A stretch of 64,000 nt of DNA from Alkalicoccus halolimnae. GTDB lineage: Bacteria; Bacillota; Bacilli; Bacillales; Salisediminibacteriaceae. The DNA is taken from contig NZ_CP144914.1 in NCBI RefSeq assembly GCF_008014775.2, positions 1,488,001 to 1,552,000 of the forward strand, in the 5' to 3' direction. Made by a program: the position numbers and the translations under genes. The notes beneath the pieces were generated by a model. That model had not been told where the DNA came from, ran no database searches, and was given only the letters and a program-made list of their open reading frames with translations. Positions 35,935 to 45,379 of this stretch are shown piece by piece; within the stretch, counting starts at the first letter, position 1; the number at the start of each line of letters is the position of its first letter.

Positions 35935-38354
35935 ACATCCTCACCTCCATGCATTTTGTGTTTGATCAAAGTGACCACACCAAGTGCTGCAATAGCAAGT
36001 ACGAGTACTTCAAGGAGCGTATCGAGCCCCCGGAAGTCAACAAGAATGACGTTAACCATGTTATAGCCGCCGGCCAATGATTTGGAATTTTCTATAAAGA
36101 AATCTGAGATTGGCGTGATGTCCGAATCATTGCGAAGGGCATGAACGGATAAACTGGTAATGATAACAAATACACCTACTGATGCCGCAACCACCCCTTT
36201 AATAAGGTGTGAACCTTTATTTTTTGATTCTTTTTTAATCTCCGGCAGGTGTTTATAAGCCAGCAGGAAGAGAACTACCATCACTGTCTCAACAAGCAGC
36301 TGCGTAAGTGCCAGATCGGGTGCTCTGAACACAACGAACAGGGCAGCTATCAAGAAACCTACAACACCTAATAAGGCTATATTTGTTACGCGGTGCGTGA
36401 TGAATGGCAAAGCCAATGTTGCCGCCAGCAGTACAAACGTCAATACCATCATATAAGCAGGGATGGACTGGTCTCCGGACAAGTCGATGGCCAGGGCATC
36501 ATAGCGGAAAAATGTCCACAGCCCGAGTGAGCTGATAAAAATGACCATATAGAGCATATAGTCACTTAACCGACCTGTCATCTGAGCTCTGGTAATCTGC
36601 TGGGAACGAATTACAAGCTGATCAAGTGCCCCGTCGTAAACGTAGTTAAGCGGATCCCGTTCCCGGGCAAAGAAAAAGCTCGTCTGCCATTTTTTTAAAT
36701 TCAAAGCAATGGCTGCCCCGATAAAGATAACAGCAATCGTCATCATAATTTCTGCGTTCAGCCCGTGCCAATGGTAGATATTAATGTAAAATTGGTCATC
36801 CCCTGAGGTAAGACCCGGGAGTATGGACTGCATAGTAGGCTCAATAATCGTATATGCGAGCATGTTCGGAAAAAACCCAAAAACAATGACGAGGACTCCG
36901 AGAATTATAGGAGAAATTAACAGCCCGGCAGGAGCCTCATGAACGTGTTTGGAGTAATTGTCCGGTTTAAATTCGCCTGTGAATGTTTTCGTAAAAATAA
37001 GCATACTGTAAACAAAAGTGAATACACTGGCAATCCAGGCCACTACTGGAATAAAGAACCCGAGAGTTTCGAGATTGAAAATATCGAGACTGGCAACATT
37101 TAAAGAGGCCGTAAAGAAAAGCTCTTTACTTAGAAAGCCGTTGAAAGGCGGCAGCCCGGCCATCGACGCCAAACCGATAAGAGAAATTGTAAAAGTGACA
37201 GGCATAATAGCCATTAGTCCGCCCAGTTTTCTAATGTCTCTTGTTCCTGTTTCATGATCAATAATCCCAACGGCCATGAACAGGCTTCCCTTAAAGGTGG
37301 CATGGTTAATTAAATGTAATACAGCAGCCATTGCAGCTGTCGTGTATAACGTTTCTGTATTAACAATGTCGTAATGCAGAGCAGCGGAACTCATTCCGAG
37401 AAGTGACATTATAAGTCCGAGCTGACTGACTGTGGAAAAAGCCAGAATACCCTTCAGATCCGTCTGTCTTATTGCGGAAATGGAACCCCAAGTCAAAGTA
37501 GTGAGTCCAAATATGATTAAAATCCAAAACCATTCGGCAGATGTTCCAAAAACAGGTGTCATTCTTGCTACCAAATAGATTCCGGCTTTTACCATAGTAG
37601 CGGAGTGAAGATAAGCACTGACCGGAGTCGGTGCTTCCATGGCATCAGGAAGCCAGATGTGGAATGGGAATTGTGCTGATTTAGTGAAAGCTCCAAGCAG
37701 GATTAAAATCATCGCTGCTAAAAACAGAGGCTCTCCTGCGATAGAGTCTGCAGCAGAAACAATTTCGCGGATGCTGAATGAACCTGCCAGTACATAGAGC
37801 AGGGAAAAACCTGCCAGCATAGCAAATCCGCCTGAAACAGTTATCAGCATAGACTTCTGAGCTCCGTAACGGGATTTTTCTTTGTGGAACCAATAGGCTA
37901 TTAGTAATGAAGAAGCCAGGCTGGTAAGTTCCCAGAATACATACAGAACAATCAGATTGTCAGATAGAACCACACCGAGCATGGCTCCCATAAACATAAG
38001 TAAATATACGTAAAAATTATGCAGCGGTTCATTATTCTTATTCGCAATGTAATAAATAGAATAAAGCACCACTAGAGCTCCTATCCCTGTAATAAGGAGT
38101 GCAAACAGGAGACTCAGTCCGTCCAGATAAACTGTAAAGTAAATATCAAGAGAAGGGACCCAGGGAACGGCATGCTCTACCGGCTGAAACAACTGCCCGT
38201 CAAAAGGGATAAATGTCAGCAGATAGATGAATAAAATAAGCGGCAGGGGGAGCACGAACCATCCAGTATGGATATTACGAAATTTAAAATAACAAAATGG
38301 AATAATAATTGCCATAATAAATGGTGCTAGTGCAACAAAATGTAGCGTAGACAA
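35931..38354 (-). CDS. mrpA: Mrp Na+/H+ antiporter subunit A
   Basis: The 807-residue largest subunit: an NuoL-like domain of about 14 helices (1-500) and a C-terminal MrpA-specific extension ending with the MrpB-like DUF4040 region (RAPDLALTQLLVETVMVVLF). Conserved FWELTSLASSLLI and FHIWLPDAMEAPTPVSAYLHS are seen. The start is TTG with AGGAGGG 8 bases upstream. First gene of the mrpABCDEFG operon, which expels Na+ for pH homeostasis in salt and alkali. Group 1 (seven-gene) Mrp, as in B. subtilis and B. pseudofirmus. Confidence 0.96.
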   Translation of the reverse strand: MSTLHFVALAPFIMAIIIPFCYFKFRNIHTGWFVLPLPLILFIYLLTFIPFDGQLFQPVEHAVPWVPSLDIYFTVYLDGLSLLFALLITGIGALVVLYSIYYIANKNNEPLHNFYVYLLMFMGAMLGVVLSDNLIVLYVFWELTSLASSLLIAYWFHKEKSRYGAQKSMLITVSGGFAMLAGFSLLYVLAGSFSIREIVSAADSIAGEPLFLAAMILILLGAFTKSAQFPFHIWLPDAMEAPTPVSAYLHSATMVKAGIYLVARMTPVFGTSAEWFWILIIFGLTTLTWGSISAIRQTDLKGILAFSTVSQLGLIMSLLGMSSAALHYDIVNTETLYTTAAMAAVLHLINHATFKGSLFMAVGIIDHETGTRDIRKLGGLMAIMPVTFTISLIGLASMAGLPPFNGFLSKELFFTASLNVASLDIFNLETLGFFIPVVAWIASVFTFVYSMLIFTKTFTGEFKPDNYSKHVHEAPAGLLISPIILGVLVIVFGFFPNMLAYTIIEPTMQSILPGLTSGDDQFYINIYHWHGLNAEIMMTIAVIFIGAAIALNLKKWQTSFFFARERDPLNYVYDGALDQLVIRSQQITRAQMTGRLSDYMLYMVIFISSLGLWTFFRYDALAIDLSGDQSIPAYMMVLTFVLLAATLALPFITHRVTNIALLGVVGFLIAALFVVFRAPDLALTQLLVETVMVVLFLLAYKHLPEIKKESKNKGSHLIKGVVAASVGVFVIITSLSVHALRNDSDITPISDFFIENSKSLAGGYNMVNVILVDFRGLDTLLEVLVLAIAALGVVTLIKHKMHGGEDV

Positions 38355-38754
38355 CGGAAATACCCTCCTCTATAAAATTAAGTATTAATGATCGTATCCT
38401 GATTTGATACTCCCTGATATCCATTTAACACTTTCATGGAAAGAAGAAAGGAAGCACGCTGCTTCCTTTCTTCTTTATCAAATAATAGTCAGAAAATGCA
38501 CCTGTTTGAGTGACAAAGTAAATTATAATATAAATGACAGGCAGTTGCATCCTTTGACACTATGCTTAGGAGAACTATTTTAAACTTATATATATGAAGA
38601 AACTCATCAAAAATGAATAAAATTTTTTTGATCATCCGCGAAAAATGTCGTAACAAGCGGATTCCTTTTAAGAAATTTACCTGTTTTTGTTGTTTCGTTT
38701 GAAATGATTGATACAATAAATGTATTATGTGATGAGCAGAAATGGAGGAAGCCA
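38355..38754. other. Divergent intergenic region between mrpA and yqeG
   Basis: 400 bases containing a long perfect hairpin (38440-38476) and, nearer yqeG, a plausible promoter TTGTTT-16-TACAAT ending near 38717. An 88-codon minus-strand frame (38489-38755) has no ribosome site and a composition typical of non-coding AT-rich sequence. The mrpA promoter could not be pinned down. No sda gene, which precedes yqeG in B. subtilis, was found. Confidence 0.5.
38440..38476. other. 16-bp perfect hairpin upstream of mrpA
   Basis: AAAGAAGAAAGGAAGC (38440-38455), loop ACGCT, GCTTCCTTTCTTCTTT (38461-38476). It lies between two divergent genes, about 85 bases from the mrpA start. There is no upstream gene for it to terminate, so it may sit in the mrp 5' leader. 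Confidence 0.75.
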
Positions 38755-39273
38755 ATGCTTAAAAAGTTCATACCAGATCAATATGTTCAGTCCGTCTATG
38801 ATATTGAAACGGAAGAATTAAGAAAACGGGGCGTAAAAGGAATCATTACCGATCTGGATAATACGCTGGTAGAATGGGACAGAAAAGATGCTACAGAAAA
38901 ACTTCTTACGTGGTTTGAAAGACTTCGTGAAGAAGGATTTGAAGTAGTGATCGTTTCCAATAATAACGAAAAAAGAGTTCATACATTTGCCTCACCTCAC
39001 GGCTTGACGTTTATTCACAGTGCGAAAAAACCTTTCAGTAAAGCATTCAAGGCAGCATGCAGATTAATGAATTTAAAGCACTCTGAAGTCGTAGTTCTGG
39101 GGGACCAGCTGCTCACAGATATTCTCGGTGGAAACCGTGCAGGATTTCAGACAATTCTCGTCGTTCCAGTGGCTGAAACCGATGGTATACTTACTAAGTT
39201 CAACAGAGCGATCGAACGCCGGGTATTTAAGGCGATGAAACGAAAGGGGTTAATTGAATGGGAGAGAGAATGA
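38755..39273 (+). CDS. yqeG: HAD-superfamily phosphatase YqeG
   Basis: A 172-residue HAD IIIA phosphatase, exactly the B. subtilis YqeG length. Motif I is TDLDNTLVEWD, motif II is IVSNNNE, and Lys plus GDQLLTDILGGNRAG give motifs III/IV. Substrate unknown. The ATG at 38755 has TGGAGGAA; the frame runs back to 38704 without a site. The 3' end overlaps yqeH by 16 bases. First gene of the long yqeG-yqeM operon. Confidence 0.93.
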   Translation: MLKKFIPDQYVQSVYDIETEELRKRGVKGIITDLDNTLVEWDRKDATEKLLTWFERLREEGFEVVIVSNNNEKRVHTFASPHGLTFIHSAKKPFSKAFKAACRLMNLKHSEVVVLGDQLLTDILGGNRAGFQTILVVPVAETDGILTKFNRAIERRVFKAMKRKGLIEWERE

Positions 39274-40364
39274 TATGCGCCGGATGCGGTGTGGAAATAC
39301 AAACGGAAAAAGAGGGGGAAACCGGTTATACACCGGAATCTGCTTTAAAAAGAGATGTAGTGATCTGTCAGAGATGTTTCCGGCTGAAACATTACAACGA
39401 GGTTCAGGATGTTTCTCTGACTGATGACGATTTTCTGCGGATGTTGAATCAGCTTGGCAGTCAGAAAGCATTAATTGTTAAAGTTGTGGACCTTTTCGAC
39501 TTTGATGGAAGCTGGCTCGATGGCATGCACCGATTCACAGGAGGCAATCCCGTCCTGCTTGTCGGCAACAAAGTAGACCTGCTTCCGAAGTCAGTGAAGC
39601 GCAGTAAGGTTATTCAATGGATGAAAAAACAGGCGAAAGAATATGGTTTGAAGCCGGTGGATGTCACTTTAATGAGTGCAGAAACTGGAGAAGCTGTATT
39701 GGAAACGGCCGACACAATAGAAAAATACCGGAACAGCGGGGACGTTTATGTCGTTGGATGTACGAATGTAGGTAAGTCCACTTTTATCAATAAACTGCTT
39801 AGGGAATTTGGTGCAGAAGATGAAGCGATGATTACAACGTCCAATATCCCCGGGACGACTCTGGATATGATTGATGTGCCGCTTGATGACGGCAGCGTCC
39901 TCTATGACACCCCCGGCATTATTAATCACAATCAACTATCCCATTTATTATCAAAAAAGGACTTGAAAATCATTACTCCTAAAAAAGAAGTTAAACCGAT
40001 AATATTTCAGCTGCAGCCTTCCCAGACACTTTTTTTCGGTGCAATGGGACGAATTGATTTTATAGAAGGTGCACAGCAGTCTTTTATTGTCTATATGTCA
40101 AATGACATCCATATCCATCGAACCAAACTGGAGAAAGCAGATGAACTTTATACTAACCATGCCGGCAGGCTTCTATCTCCGCCTTCTGAAGAAGATTTTT
40201 CTTCTTTTCCGCCATTCAATATGAAAGAATGGAAAATCCCTTCCGGAAAGATCGATATTGTTTTTCCCGGACTCGGATGGATTACGATTAGTGGAGAGGG
40301 AAGCGTAATTCGCACTCATGTGCCGGATGGCATTCATGTGACGATGCGTGATTCAATATTTTAA
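39258..40364 (+). CDS. yqeH: Ribosome biogenesis GTPase YqeH
   Basis: Circularly permuted GTPase needed for 30S assembly. An N-terminal zinc ribbon (CAGC ... CQRC) is followed by G4 (VGNKVD), then G1 (GCTNVGKST) and G3 (DTPG), the permuted order. The C-terminal domain resembles B. subtilis YqeH throughout. The ATG at 39258 and the one at 39270 both have acceptable sites; the first is kept because it gives an N-terminus of normal length (368 residues). Confidence 0.95.
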   Translation: MGERMICAGCGVEIQTEKEGETGYTPESALKRDVVICQRCFRLKHYNEVQDVSLTDDDFLRMLNQLGSQKALIVKVVDLFDFDGSWLDGMHRFTGGNPVLLVGNKVDLLPKSVKRSKVIQWMKKQAKEYGLKPVDVTLMSAETGEAVLETADTIEKYRNSGDVYVVGCTNVGKSTFINKLLREFGAEDEAMITTSNIPGTTLDMIDVPLDDGSVLYDTPGIINHNQLSHLLSKKDLKIITPKKEVKPIIFQLQPSQTLFFGAMGRIDFIEGAQQSFIVYMSNDIHIHRTKLEKADELYTNHAGRLLSPPSEEDFSSFPPFNMKEWKIPSGKIDIVFPGLGWITISGEGSVIRTHVPDGIHVTMRDSIF

Positions 40365-40378
40365 GGGAGGATAATTAT

Positions 40379-41215
40379 ATGACACAAGTATTTGGCGTTA
40401 TCGGAGATCCTATAGGCCACACTCTTTCCCCCCTTATGCATACCTCTGCCTACAGAGACACCGGAATAAGTGCATCCTACGTTTCATTCAATGTAAAGCA
40501 AGAAAATCTCGAAGATGCGGTAAAAGGAATAAGAGGTCTTGGAATTAACGGAGTAAACGTTACCGTGCCCCATAAAATCGAAGTAATGAAATATGTGGAT
40601 GAACTGGATGAAACTGCGAAAAGAATAGGGGCAGTTAACACAATTGTTAACGATAAAAAACAGAATAAGCTTATAGGTTATAATACAGACGGTGAAGGCT
40701 ATCTCCGCTCTCTGCAGTCGAGACTCAGAAAGCCCTTCCGGGAAACGCGTGTCCTGCTTATAGGGGCTGGAGGAGCCGGCAGAGCTGTAGCTGTTACCCT
40801 TGCCCATAAAGGGGTGAAGCAGCTTACTATAGCGAACCGGACGGTTGCATCCGCTGAAGCTCTTGCGGAAGACTGTGGTGGAGAGACCCGGGCATTGTCT
40901 CTCGGGACAGCACAGGCGAGCCTCATGGAATTTGACGTCGTTATCAATTCTACTTCTGTAGGAATGGCACCCGGCACAGGTCAGATGCCGATTTCACTTG
41001 AAAAGCTGGCTTCCCGGACACTCGTCAGTGATTTAATCTATAATCCCTGGAAAACAAGATTTCTAAAAGAAGCAGATAAAAAAGGTGCTGAGACATTAAA
41101 TGGTGTAGGAATGTTCGTGCACCAGGGAGCACTTTCATTCGAACTATGGACAGGAGTCCAGGCACCGGTGAAAATAATGGAACGTACCGTAACTGAAAAA
41201 TTAAGAGAGGTGTAA
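40379..41215 (+). CDS. aroE: Shikimate dehydrogenase
   Basis: Reduces 3-dehydroshikimate with NADPH in aromatic amino acid synthesis. The 278 residues show GDPIGHTLSPLMH at the substrate site, NVTVPHK with the catalytic lysine, GAVNTIVND, the NADP fold GAGGAGRAVAV and a NRT motif. Lies 14 bases after yqeH with GGGAGG, in the same operon as in B. subtilis. Confidence 0.96.
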   Translation: MTQVFGVIGDPIGHTLSPLMHTSAYRDTGISASYVSFNVKQENLEDAVKGIRGLGINGVNVTVPHKIEVMKYVDELDETAKRIGAVNTIVNDKKQNKLIGYNTDGEGYLRSLQSRLRKPFRETRVLLIGAGGAGRAVAVTLAHKGVKQLTIANRTVASAEALAEDCGGETRALSLGTAQASLMEFDVVINSTSVGMAPGTGQMPISLEKLASRTLVSDLIYNPWKTRFLKEADKKGAETLNGVGMFVHQGALSFELWTGVQAPVKIMERTVTEKLREV

Positions 41216-41222
41216 ACAGCTC

Positions 41223-41516
41223 ATGTTATCAGGTAAACAGAAGCGATATCTGCGCAAAGAAGCGCACAATCATAAGGCTATTCTTCAGGTTGGTAAAGGG
41301 GGAGTAAATGAAAACCTCGTCAAACAGGTGAATGATGCTCTCGAAGCAAGAGAAATTATAAAAGTTAGTATTCTACAAAATAATTTTGACGACAACGACC
41401 AAACAGCTTCGGAATTAGCCGAGGGAGCAGACGCTCATATCGTCCAGATCATCGGAAATACAGTCATATTATATAAGGAATCATCGGAAAATAAACAAAT
41501 CGAACTGCCGGAATAA
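41223..41516 (+). CDS. yqeI: YhbY/YqeI CRM-domain RNA-binding protein
   Basis: A 97-residue single CRM domain: LSGKQKRYLRKEAHNHK, a GKGG loop (VGKGGVNENLVKQV) and IVQIIGNTVILYKESSE. E. coli YhbY binds pre-50S particles; a ribosome assembly role is likely. It sits between aroE and nadD as in B. subtilis. Confidence 0.94.
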   Translation: MLSGKQKRYLRKEAHNHKAILQVGKGGVNENLVKQVNDALEAREIIKVSILQNNFDDNDQTASELAEGADAHIVQIIGNTVILYKESSENKQIELPE

Positions 41517-41529
41517 GGAGTAAGAGTTT

Positions 41530-42108
41530 ATGAAAAAAATCGGCCTTCTCGGCGGAACGTTCGATCCACCCCATATCGGTCATCTAATTATGGCAGAAGA
41601 AGCAAGGCTGCATTGCGGTCTTGAAGAAATCTGGTGGATGCCGAACAAAATTCCTCCACATAAGGAAAAAACAGATACAACGGAAAAGCAGAGAATTGAA
41701 ATGGTAGAGCAGATGGTTCGATTATCTCCCTCTTTTGCTTTATGCTTAAAAGAAATGGAGAGAAACGGCCCGTCTTATACTGCGGATACGCTTTTAGCCT
41801 TAAAAGAGGAAATGCCAGATATTCAATTTCACTTCATCATGGGTGGAGACAGCTTTGAGAACTTTCATTTGTGGGCAAGGTATGAAGAACTGCAGCATAT
41901 GATTCCCTTTATAGTAATGAAAAGACCGGGCTCTGAAAAAGCAATAGTTAAAAAAGAGGATTTTATAAAACTGGATTTTATTGATCGTTTTGAGCTTAGT
42001 ATCTCTTCTTCTGAAATAAGAGAGGGCGTTAACCGGGGGACATGGAATAAATTCCTCGTCATAAATGAAGTAAATGATTATATTAAGGAGCATCGACTTT
42101 ATGAATGA
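41530..42108 (+). CDS. nadD: Nicotinate-nucleotide adenylyltransferase
   Basis: Forms deamido-NAD+ from nicotinate mononucleotide. The 192 residues begin GLLGGTFDPPHIGH (nucleotide-binding T/HxGH), with PPHK and the ISSSEIREG C-terminal motif. AAGGAG lies 10 bases before the ATG. Overlaps yqeK by 8 bases. Confidence 0.96.
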   Translation: MKKIGLLGGTFDPPHIGHLIMAEEARLHCGLEEIWWMPNKIPPHKEKTDTTEKQRIEMVEQMVRLSPSFALCLKEMERNGPSYTADTLLALKEEMPDIQFHFIMGGDSFENFHLWARYEELQHMIPFIVMKRPGSEKAIVKKEDFIKLDFIDRFELSISSSEIREGVNRGTWNKFLVINEVNDYIKEHRLYE

Positions 42109-42685
42109 AGCACATGCTTTAAAGGCAGTAAAAGACGCTCTGAAACCGGTAAGATATGAGCATACGGTGCGCGTACTTGAAACTGCCGACCAGCTTTGCA
42201 GTCTTTACGGAGGTAACAGGAACAAAATACGTCTCGCTGCAATTCTGCATGATTATGCTAAATACCGCCCTGCTGAGGAAATGAGGAACAAGGTCAGCAG
42301 CTCAGATAAACTGCCGGATAATCTTCAGCTTTTTGGTGATGAACTGCTTCATTCCTTTGTAGGAGCTGTTTTTGTAGAAGAAGAGCTTGAAGTAAAAGAT
42401 AGAGAAATTCTTGAAATTATCGCTGTGCATACAACGGGCAAACGAAATATGACGCTGGAACAGAAAATTGTTTTTTTAGCGGACTATATTGAGCCGGGAC
42501 GGACTTTTTCAGGAGCTGAAACAGCTAGAAAAAAAGCTGAAAAGAGCCTGGATGAGGCATGCCTTACTGTTCTTTCTCAAACTATTTCTTTTTTATCGGA
42601 AAAACGATGGCCGATTTATCCTGATACGTTTGAGGCGTACAACGATTTAGCAATTAGAAGAAAGGAAGATATTATTAATGAATAG
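42101..42685 (+). CDS. yqeK: HD-domain Ap4A hydrolase YqeK
   Basis: A 194-residue HD-superfamily protein: the metal ligands are in EHTVRV, AAILHDYAKY and HTTGKRNM, with the YIEPGR motif typical of YqeK. The family hydrolyses diadenosine tetraphosphate symmetrically to ADP. The ATG at 42101 with AAGGAG is preferred to the earlier in-frame start at 42074, which lies in nadD without a site. Confidence 0.93.
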   Translation: MNEAHALKAVKDALKPVRYEHTVRVLETADQLCSLYGGNRNKIRLAAILHDYAKYRPAEEMRNKVSSSDKLPDNLQLFGDELLHSFVGAVFVEEELEVKDREILEIIAVHTTGKRNMTLEQKIVFLADYIEPGRTFSGAETARKKAEKSLDEACLTVLSQTISFLSEKRWPIYPDTFEAYNDLAIRRKEDIINE

Positions 42686-43031
42686 CAGACAATTACTGGA
42701 TATTACTGTCCGTGCTGCCGATGAAAAAAATGCTCAGCAGATTAAAACGTTAAATATGGAAGGAATTTCTTCTATAGCTGATTATTTTGTTATTTGTCAC
42801 GGAAATTCCGAAACGCAGGTGGAGGCAATAGCAAGAGAGATTAAAAATAAAGCTTCAGAAGCGGGATTTGATGTGAAGCGCCTGGAAGGTCTTAAAGAAG
42901 CCAGGTGGGTTCTAATTGATCTTGATGACGTTGTCGTCCATGTTTTTCATAAGGAAGACAGAGATTATTATCAGCTTGAAAAATTGTGGGGAGATGCTCC
43001 TATAATTGATACAGAAGAAGTATTAGGATAA
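42678..43031 (+). CDS. rsfS: Ribosome silencing factor RsfS
   Basis: A 117-residue protein that binds uL14 on the 50S subunit and blocks 30S joining during starvation. Signature motifs: ISSIADYFVICHGNSETQV and WVLIDLDDVVVHVFH, then REDRDYYQLEKLWGDAP-like end. Overlaps yqeK by 8 bases. Confidence 0.95.
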   Translation: MNSRQLLDITVRAADEKNAQQIKTLNMEGISSIADYFVICHGNSETQVEAIAREIKNKASEAGFDVKRLEGLKEARWVLIDLDDVVVHVFHKEDRDYYQLEKLWGDAPIIDTEEVLG

Positions 43032-43043
43032 GAGGCGGTGACC

Positions 43044-43775
43044 ATGCAGGAAGAACATTTCGCCTCATTATATGACATGCTGATGGAGGATGCCCCTTAC
43101 GAAAAGTGGGTAAAATTCACTTCACAACATCTCTCAAAAGGAAGCAGGGTCCTGGATGTTGGCTGCGGCACAGGGACTCTTACACTCTTATTGGAAGAGG
43201 AAGGTTTTCAGGTTTCAGGTGTTGACATTTCGGAAGATATGCTTGTAATTGCAGAACAAAAAGCAAGGGAGAGAAAAAACAAGTCCCGTTTTTTCAAACA
43301 GGATATGACGAAACTGACTGGTTTTGAAAATCTGGATGCTGTGACTCTTTATTGTGACGGGCTGAATTATCTGCCTTTTGAAAAAGACATAAAAGACACA
43401 TTTCGATGCGCAGCTGAAAGTTTAAAAAAGGATGGGGTATTTTTATTCGATGTCCATTCACCATTCAAGCTTGAGCACATTTTCGATAATCAGCTTTATG
43501 GGGAAGACCGATCCTCCGTCTCGTATCTATGGTTTTGTGAGCCTGGAGAGGAACCATTGAGCGTCCATCATCAACTTACATTTTTTGTGAAACAGGACGC
43601 AGGACATTATCTTCGTAAAGATGAAGATATATATCAGAGAACTTTTTCTCCATCATTTTATGAAAAATGTCTCATTGAAGCAGGCTTTTATTCCATCGAG
43701 ATTTCAGGGGATTTCGGAGGCTCGAAAGTAACAGAGCATGACGAAAGAATTTTCTTCAAAGCTGTAAAAAAATAG
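43044..43775 (+). CDS. yqeM: Class I SAM-dependent methyltransferase YqeM
   Basis: A 243-residue methyltransferase with motif I VLDVGCGTGTLTLLL, a DISEDML acidic loop and FLFDVHSPFKL. It begins FASLYDMLMEDAPYEKWV, as YqeM does. Substrate unknown. The GTG at 43038 is too close to the AGAGG site; the ATG at 43044 is preferred. Last gene of the operon, followed by a terminator. Confidence 0.92.
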   Translation: MQEEHFASLYDMLMEDAPYEKWVKFTSQHLSKGSRVLDVGCGTGTLTLLLEEEGFQVSGVDISEDMLVIAEQKARERKNKSRFFKQDMTKLTGFENLDAVTLYCDGLNYLPFEKDIKDTFRCAAESLKKDGVFLFDVHSPFKLEHIFDNQLYGEDRSSVSYLWFCEPGEEPLSVHHQLTFFVKQDAGHYLRKDEDIYQRTFSPSFYEKCLIEAGFYSIEISGDFGGSKVTEHDERIFFKAVKK

Positions 43776-43878
43776 TGGATAAATTTGAAATGCTGCAGTA
43801 TAATTATGTTTCAAACCTACCTCAATTACCGTCAAAGCGGTAAGCTTTTATTAAGAACGACTTCTAAAGAGAAATCTG

Positions 43879-43908
43879 TCCGCCGGTCCAGGCCGGGCGG
43901 ATTTTTTT
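43879..43908 (+). terminator. Terminator after yqeM
   Basis: TCCGCC (43879-43884) pairs with GGCGGA (43896-43901), extended by GG/CC inside, followed by T7. Confidence 0.9.
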
Positions 43909-43938
43909 ATTGTATACTACCCGATTGGAGGAGAGCCG

Positions 43939-44553
43939 TTGGACAGAGTTAAACGTTTTATTCTGAATACGGATAAAGGTATCTTGATAAAGGCAGGGAT
44001 AGCATGCATCATTATTACAGCATTGATTTTATATATTTTTTATGAAGATAAAACCAGTGGATCATCTCTTGTTCCGGAAGAGAACACCAGCGAATGGGAA
44101 GTTACTGGGAGCAGTGATGAAGCAGCTGCAGAGGAAATTAAAGTGGATATTAAAGGAGAAGTCGCTTATCCCGGAGTCTATACTGCTTCTTCTGATCAAC
44201 GTGTGGAGGAAATTATAAATGAAGCAGGAGGAATAACGGCAGAGGCTGCTGTAGATCAGGTGAACCTTGCTCAGCGGGTCCATGACGAGATGGTCATCCA
44301 TGTCCCATCTTCTGTTGAAGAAGAAGCTCAGGAACCGGATGCTGAAGGAAATTCAGGACCGGCAGTGAATATGAATCAGGCTGAAAAAGAAGAGTGGGAG
44401 TCTCTTCCTGGAATTGGGCCGGCAAAAGCCGAAGCTATTATTCAATACAGGGAAGAGAACGGACCTTTTCAGAAAAAAGAAGATATAATTAATGTTCCGG
44501 GTATTGGCGAAAAAACATTTGAATCTCTTCAGGATTTACTTTCAACTTACTAA
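43939..44553 (+). CDS. comEA: Competence DNA receptor ComEA
   Basis: Membrane-anchored DNA receptor for transformation, 204 residues. One membrane segment (about 15-34), an acidic linker, an SLBB-like domain (VDIKGEVAYPGVY...) and a C-terminal pair of helix-hairpin-helix motifs (LPGIGPAKAEAIIQYREENG, VPGIGEKTFESL) that bind DNA. The TTG start has GGAGGA 6 bases upstream. First gene of the comE cluster. Confidence 0.95.
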   Translation: MDRVKRFILNTDKGILIKAGIACIIITALILYIFYEDKTSGSSLVPEENTSEWEVTGSSDEAAAEEIKVDIKGEVAYPGVYTASSDQRVEEIINEAGGITAEAAVDQVNLAQRVHDEMVIHVPSSVEEEAQEPDAEGNSGPAVNMNQAEKEEWESLPGIGPAKAEAIIQYREENGPFQKKEDIINVPGIGEKTFESLQDLLSTY

Positions 44554-44736
44554 CAAGTCATTGTATTAAGCTGTGTTTCTTCTGAAAATTTGACGAGAGC
44601 TCTCTTTATTCTCTAAACTTAATACTATACTTAAGGAGAAGGTTTAAAAAAGGGGAAAATGATCCTGAAATCGGGTAGTTACGCCCTTTTATACATTTTC
44701 AATAGAAAATAATCACAATATTAAGGAGAGTTATTT

Positions 44737-45306
44737 ATGGAGAGGATATCATGGAATCAGTATTTCATGGCGCAGAGCCATCTGCTGTCTCTGCGAAGCA
44801 CCTGTACGAGGCTGATGGTAGGCGCAACAATTGTCAGAGAGAAGCGCATTATTGCAGGGGGGTATAATGGATCCATATCAGGAGGCAGTCATTGTTCGGA
44901 AGAAGGCTGCTTCCTCGTAGATAATCACTGCGTACGCACGATTCATGCAGAAATAAATGCCATCATTCAATGTGCGAAATTTGGAGTTTCCACTGAAGAT
45001 TCGGAAATCTATGTCACCCATTTCCCCTGCCTGAACTGCTGTAAAGCTATAATACAGGCGGGGATCAGGAAAATAAATTATTCTGCGGATTACAAAAATC
45101 ATCCTTTTGCAGAAAAGCTGTTTTCAGAAGCGGGCGTTGAAGTGGAACAGGTAGAACTTGAAGAGATGATTCTGGATACCAACAATAAAGAAAAACTGGC
45201 CTTTACTGCGGAGCTGCTTGGAAAGCTGGAAGAAAAAGGGCTTTCTGACACTGAGCTTCAGGAGATGAGAAGTAAAGCGAACACTCTTTATCTGCAGTCT
45301 CTGTAG
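44737..45306 (+). CDS. comEB: ComEB, dCMP deaminase family
   Basis: A 189-residue zinc deaminase, the same length as B. subtilis ComEB. Zinc ligands: HAEINAII and PCLNCC. It is dispensable for transformation in B. subtilis, where it is reported to deaminate dCMP. An AAGGAG site precedes the ATG. The 183 bases from comEA hold a long AAAAGGG/CCCTTTT inverted repeat but no gene. Confidence 0.94.
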   Translation: MERISWNQYFMAQSHLLSLRSTCTRLMVGATIVREKRIIAGGYNGSISGGSHCSEEGCFLVDNHCVRTIHAEINAIIQCAKFGVSTEDSEIYVTHFPCLNCCKAIIQAGIRKINYSADYKNHPFAEKLFSEAGVEVEQVELEEMILDTNNKEKLAFTAELLGKLEEKGLSDTELQEMRSKANTLYLQSL

Positions 45307-45379
45307 TTAAGGAGTTTCGTATCGCGAAACGGAAACAGATACAAGGCATCTAACTTTCTTGAAAAGAGGAGGAATGCTT

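Noticed and set aside
38489-38755. 88-codon minus-strand frame upstream of yqeG
   Set aside because: No ribosome site; overlaps the yqeG promoter region and has an AT-driven composition.
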